A DNA stretch of 47,999 bases from Roseobacter sp. GAI101 (GTDB lineage Bacteria > Pseudomonadota > Alphaproteobacteria > Rhodobacterales > Rhodobacteraceae), in contig NZ_DS999213.1 in NCBI RefSeq assembly GCF_000156335.1, forward strand, positions 1,161,346-1,209,344. The letters are read 5' to 3'. The notes beneath the pieces were generated by a model. That model made no database searches. It was not told the origin of the DNA and saw only the letters and a list, made by a program, of their open reading frames with translations. Within the stretch, counting starts at the first letter, position 1; every line of letters begins with the position of its first letter. The position numbers were made by a program, and so were the translations under genes. Shown here one piece after another: positions 44,273 to 47,999 of this stretch.

Positions 44273-44744
44273 CCTTTGACTGCTACCGCCGGACGCGGGT
44301 GCCGCCAGAAGCCCCCCGGAGGTCAACACCCCTGCGCGAGCGTGATCGCTTTATCCCGTGTATTCAGGCCGTTCCCCGGTTTGAACTGGGGGCATTGGCC
44401 TGATGAGATGCAGACGGTTTACATGATTTGCATCTGCAGCGATCTGGACATCAGGGACCGAAACAGCATTGCATTAAATCGCGCTGGAACCCGGCGCGTT
44501 GGCCGTGCAGTGCGGCCAGTGATTGTTGCAGTGGAATAAAGCGGAGCGATTTCCGGGGTAACCAATCCGAACTTTTCCAGTAATCAGATTTGTGATAAGG
44601 TGACATAACAGCCACATGCTCTAAAATACGGGAGGGAGTAGGTTGAGATTTTTCAATGCGATCGCAAATGAAAAATAGTTGCTAAGCAGCATAGTCAGTA
44701 AACTGAAAAACGGCGGGTTGCCGTAAACCGTTCAGGAATAATTG
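44273..44744. other. Non-coding stretch before the orphan receiver
   Basis: About 470 bases with no supported gene; a plus-strand frame at 44276-44539 has no ribosome site or protein-like features. A 29-base palindrome (44648-44676) and an AGGA ribosome site for the receiver gene are the visible signals. GC drops towards the receiver gene. Confidence 0.6.
44648..44676. repeat. Near-perfect 29-base palindrome upstream of the receiver gene
   Basis: ATTTTTCA (44648-44655) is the inverse of TGAAAAAT (44669-44676), and the centre is the perfect decamer TGCGATCGCA (44657-44666), off-centre by half a base. It lies about 70 bases before the receiver start and could be an operator or a hairpin in RNA. 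Confidence 0.7.
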
Positions 44745-45119
44745 ATGACCAAATTACTGCATGTTGACGATGACGATGACATCCGTGAGGTCACCAAGAT
44801 AGCTCTCGAAATTTTCGACGACTTTGAGCTTATGCAATGCGCATCCGGTGAAGAAGCCCTGCGTGCAGTAGGAGAGTTTATTCCGGATGTTCTGCTGCTT
44901 GACGTAATGATGCCTGGGTTGACCGGCCCTCAAACTCTTGAAAAAATCCGTATGATGCCCGGACTTGCAGAAGTGCCGGTAATTTTCCTGACAGCCCGCA
45001 CGGCTACCGACGAGAATAAAGAGCTTTGGGATCTCGGCGCGTTAGAGGTTATGAACAAACCTTTCGATCCGATGTTGCTGAGCCAGCAGATCAAGACAGC
45101 GCTCGATCGGCTCTCTTGA
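44745..45119 (+). CDS. Stand-alone receiver (CheY-like) response regulator
   Basis: A 124-residue single receiver domain. Acidic pocket DDDDD near the N-terminus (Asp8-Asp12), acceptor Asp53 in VLLLDVMMPGLTGP, the Thr/Ser switch in IFLTARTA, and the conserved Lys in EVMNKPFDP. No output domain and no kinase alongside. ATG 44745 is chosen over the TTG one codon earlier; AGGA lies about 10 bases upstream. It may shuttle phosphate to an unlinked partner, or act by protein contact. Confidence 0.93.
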   Translation: MTKLLHVDDDDDIREVTKIALEIFDDFELMQCASGEEALRAVGEFIPDVLLLDVMMPGLTGPQTLEKIRMMPGLAEVPVIFLTARTATDENKELWDLGALEVMNKPFDPMLLSQQIKTALDRLS

Positions 45120-45174
45120 TTTTCCTGAGTTGCCGCATTTGCAGCTCAACTGTGGTGCTTACGCCCCTGGCACG

Positions 45175-46317
45175 TCACTGCGCGGCCTTCAGTATCTCCA
45201 AAAGGTCTTCTTTGCTTAAGGAAAACGGGTTGCCTTTCATGGAGGACGCCTTGGCGGCAGCGTCAGCCACATCTGAATGATCGCGCTGCGGCAGCCCCAT
45301 ATCGGCCACCCCCCGCAGCCCCTGCCCCTTGGACCAGCGCGCGAGCGCAGGGATGCCGGCCCCGGCCTTACCATCCGCAAAATGGGCATCAATCACGCCT
45401 TGCACCCATTGGATGCGCCGATAAATTTCGGTCTCCGGCTTTGCTTTACCCAAATGGGAATTCAGAACCGCAGGCAGCAATGCACCGCAGATTTCCCCAT
45501 GCGGCGCGTTGGTCTTTCCGCCAATCACACCCGCAAAGCCGTGGACCGCGCCAAGACCGGCATTCGCCAACGCCAAACCGCCGCAGGTGCTGACCCACGC
45601 CATGCCATCCCATGCTTGGGGTCTGTCCTTTTCGACAAGATCACGCAAGACACGCAGGCCGACCGGAATAGCGGCAAGGCACAAGGCGTCCGTCATCGGG
45701 TTCGATTTCACGGATAAATAGGGTTCGATCACCTGCGTGATGGCGTCCAGGCCTGCGGCAAGCACGATGGATTTGGGCGCGGCCTGCATCAGGTCTGGAT
45801 CCACAATCGCGATCTGCGGCACCATGCGCGGATCGCGCAGGCTGACTTTGACGGCATGTTCGGGCACCGAAATCACCGCGTTCTTGGTCACTTCTGCCCC
45901 CGTACCTGCCGTCGTCGGCAGCGCGATCATCGGGATCGGTGCCGTCTCAAGCGGCTGGCCGCCGCCAACCCCTTCAAGATAGTTCAGGGGCGGCCGTGGG
46001 TTCGGCAGAAGCGCTGCCAGCGCCTTGGCAAAGTCGATAACCGACCCGCCGCCCACCGCAATCACGACGTCCGGACGATAATCGGCAAGCCGGCTTAACG
46101 CGGCCTCGATATCCGGCAAGCTGGGTTCGGTCTGACAGCTTTCGGTTTTCACCGTGAGGGAGGCCGCCTTGCACGATTGCAGCAGCCAGTCGGCCCGCGC
46201 CGCGGTCGCACCGTGAACCACCAGGACGGATTTGCCAAAAGCGCGTGCCAGTGCTGCCGTCTGTCGGCTTTGCCCGCGTCCGAAATGGATCGCCTGCGGA
46301 CTGAAAAATGAAAACAT
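45175..46317 (-). CDS. Iron-containing alcohol dehydrogenase family protein
   Basis: A 380-residue NAD(P)-dependent dehydrogenase of the group III family. Nucleotide-binding GGGSVIDFAKA near residue 92 and PTTAGTGAEVTKNAVI near 140. Metal ligands of the family are an Asp and three His; here GLDAITQVIEPY has the Asp but Gln instead of the first His, while VHGFAGVIGG and APHGEICGAL keep the other two. The change may mean a different metal or substrate class. AAAGGAGAGA is a strong ribosome site before ATG 46317. It follows glycerol kinase by 79 bases on the same strand, suggesting a shared transcript in glycerol or C3 metabolism. Substrate unknown. Confidence 0.87.
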   Translation of the reverse strand: MFSFFSPQAIHFGRGQSRQTAALARAFGKSVLVVHGATAARADWLLQSCKAASLTVKTESCQTEPSLPDIEAALSRLADYRPDVVIAVGGGSVIDFAKALAALLPNPRPPLNYLEGVGGGQPLETAPIPMIALPTTAGTGAEVTKNAVISVPEHAVKVSLRDPRMVPQIAIVDPDLMQAAPKSIVLAAGLDAITQVIEPYLSVKSNPMTDALCLAAIPVGLRVLRDLVEKDRPQAWDGMAWVSTCGGLALANAGLGAVHGFAGVIGGKTNAPHGEICGALLPAVLNSHLGKAKPETEIYRRIQWVQGVIDAHFADGKAGAGIPALARWSKGQGLRGVADMGLPQRDHSDVADAAAKASSMKGNPFSLSKEDLLEILKAAQ

Positions 46318-46396
46318 CCGTCTCTCCTTTGCCCCCAACCCTTGGCATTGGTACACCCCTTCGGCAGCGTCGCGCTTCTTCAACGAGCAGTTGTGC

Positions 46397-47884
46397 TCAG
46401 AAGCTCAGCGTTGCCTGAACCGCCTTCTTCCAAACCGCATATTTCGAGGCACGCAGCGCGTCATCCATCTGGGGTTTGAACTGGGTTTCCCGCGCCCATG
46501 TGGCCGCAAATTCCGCTTGGTCCGGGTAGATGCCTGCATGCATACCCGCCAGCCAAGCTACGCCAAGCGCGGTCGTTTCATGCACCATCGGCCGGTCAAC
46601 CGGCGCGCCGATGATGTCTGACAGAAACTGCATCGCCCAATCGCTTGCCGCCATCCCGCCATCCACCCGCAGGGTCGGCTGGACGCCACTTGCCTGCCAA
46701 TCTGACGCCATTGCCTCCAGCAGATCGCGGGTCTGATAGCCGACGCTTTCCAGCGCGGCCTTGGCCATTTCGGCGGGGCCGGAACTGCGCGTCAGCCCAA
46801 AGGCCGCACCACGGCAATCGGGGTTCCAATAGGGCGCGCCCAAGCCGACAAAGGCGGGCACAAGAACGACGTTTTGATGAGGGTCCGCCTGTTCGGCCAA
46901 CGCTTGGGTTTCGGCGGCGTCCGAGATGATCTGCAACCCATCGCGCAGCCATTGCACGACGGCCCCGGCGACAAAGATCGACCCTTCAAGCGCATAGGTC
47001 GGTTTGCCGTCAAGCTGATAAGCGATCGTTGTCAGCAGCCGGTTCTTGGACATGACAGGCGCATCGCCAGTGTTCAGCAGCGCAAAACATCCCGTCCCGT
47101 AGGTCGATTTCAACATGCCGGGTTCAAAACAGGCCTGCCCGACAGTGGCAGCTTGCTGATCGCCCGCAACGCCGTGGATCGGGATTGCGCCGCCCAACAG
47201 ATCTGGCTGCGTGTGACCGAAATCAGCCGCGCAGTCCTTGACCTCGGGAAGCATTTGCATGGGGATGTCGAAAACGTCGCAGATCGTGCTGCTCCACCGG
47301 CCCTTGCGAATGTCATAAAGCATGGTGCGGGCGGCATTGGTCGCGTCCGTGGCATGCGTCTCACCGCCTGTCAGCTTCCAGATCAGAAAGCTGTCGACCG
47401 TTCCGAAAAGCAGATCGCCATCGGCAGCACGTTCGCGCGCGCCTTCGACGTGATCAAGTATCCATTTCAGTTTCGTGCCCGAGAAATACGGATCAAGCAA
47501 AAGCCCGGTACGGTCGATGATCATCGCCTCGTGCCCTGCTTCGCGCAGCGTGTTGCACATATCCGAGGTCCGTCTGTCCTGCCAGACAATCGCGTTGTGA
47601 ATGGGCTGGCCGGTCTTCTTGTCCCAGACGATCACGGTTTCACGCTGGTTGGTGATGCCGATCCCCGCGATTTGGGATGGCGTGATGTTTGCGCCCGCGA
47701 TGGCGTCGCGGCAGGTGTTGACGGTCGTCTGCCAAAGATCGTCGGGATCATGTTCGACCCAACCCGATTGCGGAAAATGCTGTGCGAATTCTTCTTGCGC
47801 GCTGGAAACGACGGCCATCGCGCCATCGAACACGATTGCACGGGTCGAGGTGGTGCCCTGATCGATGGCAAGAATATAGGTCAT
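46397..47884 (-). CDS. glpK: Glycerol kinase
   Basis: A 495-residue FGGY sugar kinase that phosphorylates glycerol to sn-glycerol-3-phosphate. The N-terminal phosphate-binding [24 protein letters not shown], the [16 protein letters not shown] block and the C-terminal [15 protein letters not shown] are as in GlpK. Length is standard. ATG 47884 is followed by [10 protein letters not shown]. It precedes the iron-type alcohol dehydrogenase. No glpD or glpF is visible in the window. Confidence 0.96.
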   Translation of the reverse strand: MTYILAIDQGTTSTRAIVFDGAMAVVSSAQEEFAQHFPQSGWVEHDPDDLWQTTVNTCRDAIAGANITPSQIAGIGITNQRETVIVWDKKTGQPIHNAIVWQDRRTSDMCNTLREAGHEAMIIDRTGLLLDPYFSGTKLKWILDHVEGARERAADGDLLFGTVDSFLIWKLTGGETHATDATNAARTMLYDIRKGRWSSTICDVFDIPMQMLPEVKDCAADFGHTQPDLLGGAIPIHGVAGDQQAATVGQACFEPGMLKSTYGTGCFALLNTGDAPVMSKNRLLTTIAYQLDGKPTYALEGSIFVAGAVVQWLRDGLQIISDAAETQALAEQADPHQNVVLVPAFVGLGAPYWNPDCRGAAFGLTRSSGPAEMAKAALESVGYQTRDLLEAMASDWQASGVQPTLRVDGGMAASDWAMQFLSDIIGAPVDRPMVHETTALGVAWLAGMHAGIYPDQAEFAATWARETQFKPQMDDALRASKYAVWKKAVQATLSF

Positions 47885-47999
47885 GGGTGTCCCCGCAGTG
47901 TCATTAGGCGTTCAACAGGATCTGCCCCAAAAGACGGTGTCCCGTCAAACTCTGGGGGGATCGCGCCAGCCCTTAGGGGCGGCGTCTTGATTATTCAGG

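Noticed and set aside
44276..44539. Open frame of 87 codons after the IclR gene
   Set aside because: No ribosome site, biased Arg-rich composition and no protein-like pattern.
1..47999. CRISPR arrays, insertion sequences, prophage or integrase genes
   Set aside because: No regularly spaced repeats, transposase, integrase or phage structural proteins were seen; the tRNA-Ser at 4201-4290 has no attachment-site duplication that I could find by eye.

Overview
The window reads as a chromosomal segment from an alphaproteobacterium of the Rhodobacterales (roseobacter group). The basis is gene order and protein style: the run SPOR lipoprotein, D-Ala-D-Ala carboxypeptidase, tmk, holB, tatD, PhnP-like hydrolase is typical of that group, coding DNA is GC-rich, and starts often overlap the previous stop. 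Genus cannot be fixed from the sequence alone.

Layout. 0.1-4.1 kb: accessory-looking stretch with a leucine-rich-repeat protein, small unrecognised proteins, and a lipoyl/biotinyl-like membrane protein that appears frameshifted. 4.2 kb: tRNA-Ser(UGA). 4.5-10.0 kb: housekeeping cluster (cell wall, dTMP kinase, DNA polymerase III delta', TatD, metallo-hydrolase). 10.1-12.1 kb: AEC transporter, glutathione-transferase-like protein, CIA30 protein. 12.1-15.2 kb: type I secretion adaptor and ABC exporter without an obvious substrate. 15.2-15.96 kb: mostly non-coding. 15.96-19.1 kb: complete pqqABCDE. 19.1-23.2 kb (minus strand): LuxR-type response regulator, FIST-domain protein and hybrid histidine kinase, matching the ErbR/NosP/NahK(ErcS') set beside the exa/pqq genes of Pseudomonas aeruginosa. 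23.3-25.1 kb: quinoprotein alcohol dehydrogenase with the Asp-x-Asp signature of lanthanide-dependent enzymes. 25.4-31.8 kb: accessory genes usual around such dehydrogenases (Sel1 protein, ABC permease and ATPase, small secreted protein, YVTN beta-propeller, ABC binding protein, cytochrome c PedF type, MoxJ-like binding protein). 31.9-36.2 kb: coxG and a form II CODH-like S-L-M molybdenum hydroxylase, plausibly an aldehyde oxidase acting after the alcohol dehydrogenase. 36.3-39.2 kb: ApbE flavin transferase coupled to a NosR-like membrane flavo-iron-sulfur protein. 39.3-44.3 kb: catabolic-looking operon (separate Rieske protein, an oxygenase alpha subunit that lacks its Rieske cluster, glutamine-synthetase-like ligase, unknown protein) divergent from an IclR regulator. 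44.7 kb: orphan CheY-like receiver. 45.2-47.9 kb: glycerol kinase and an iron-type alcohol dehydrogenase.

How it works together (inference): the 16-39 kb block looks like one periplasmic alcohol-oxidation island. PqqA-E make the cofactor, the dehydrogenase oxidises an alcohol, cytochrome c takes electrons, the Mo-hydroxylase removes the aldehyde, and the response regulator/FIST/kinase set controls it. A TTGGTCGTAT-like sequence recurs upstream of five of its transcription units and could be the shared operator. The most unusual items are the split Rieske oxygenase operon, the recurrent motif, and the frameshifted lipoyl-like membrane protein.
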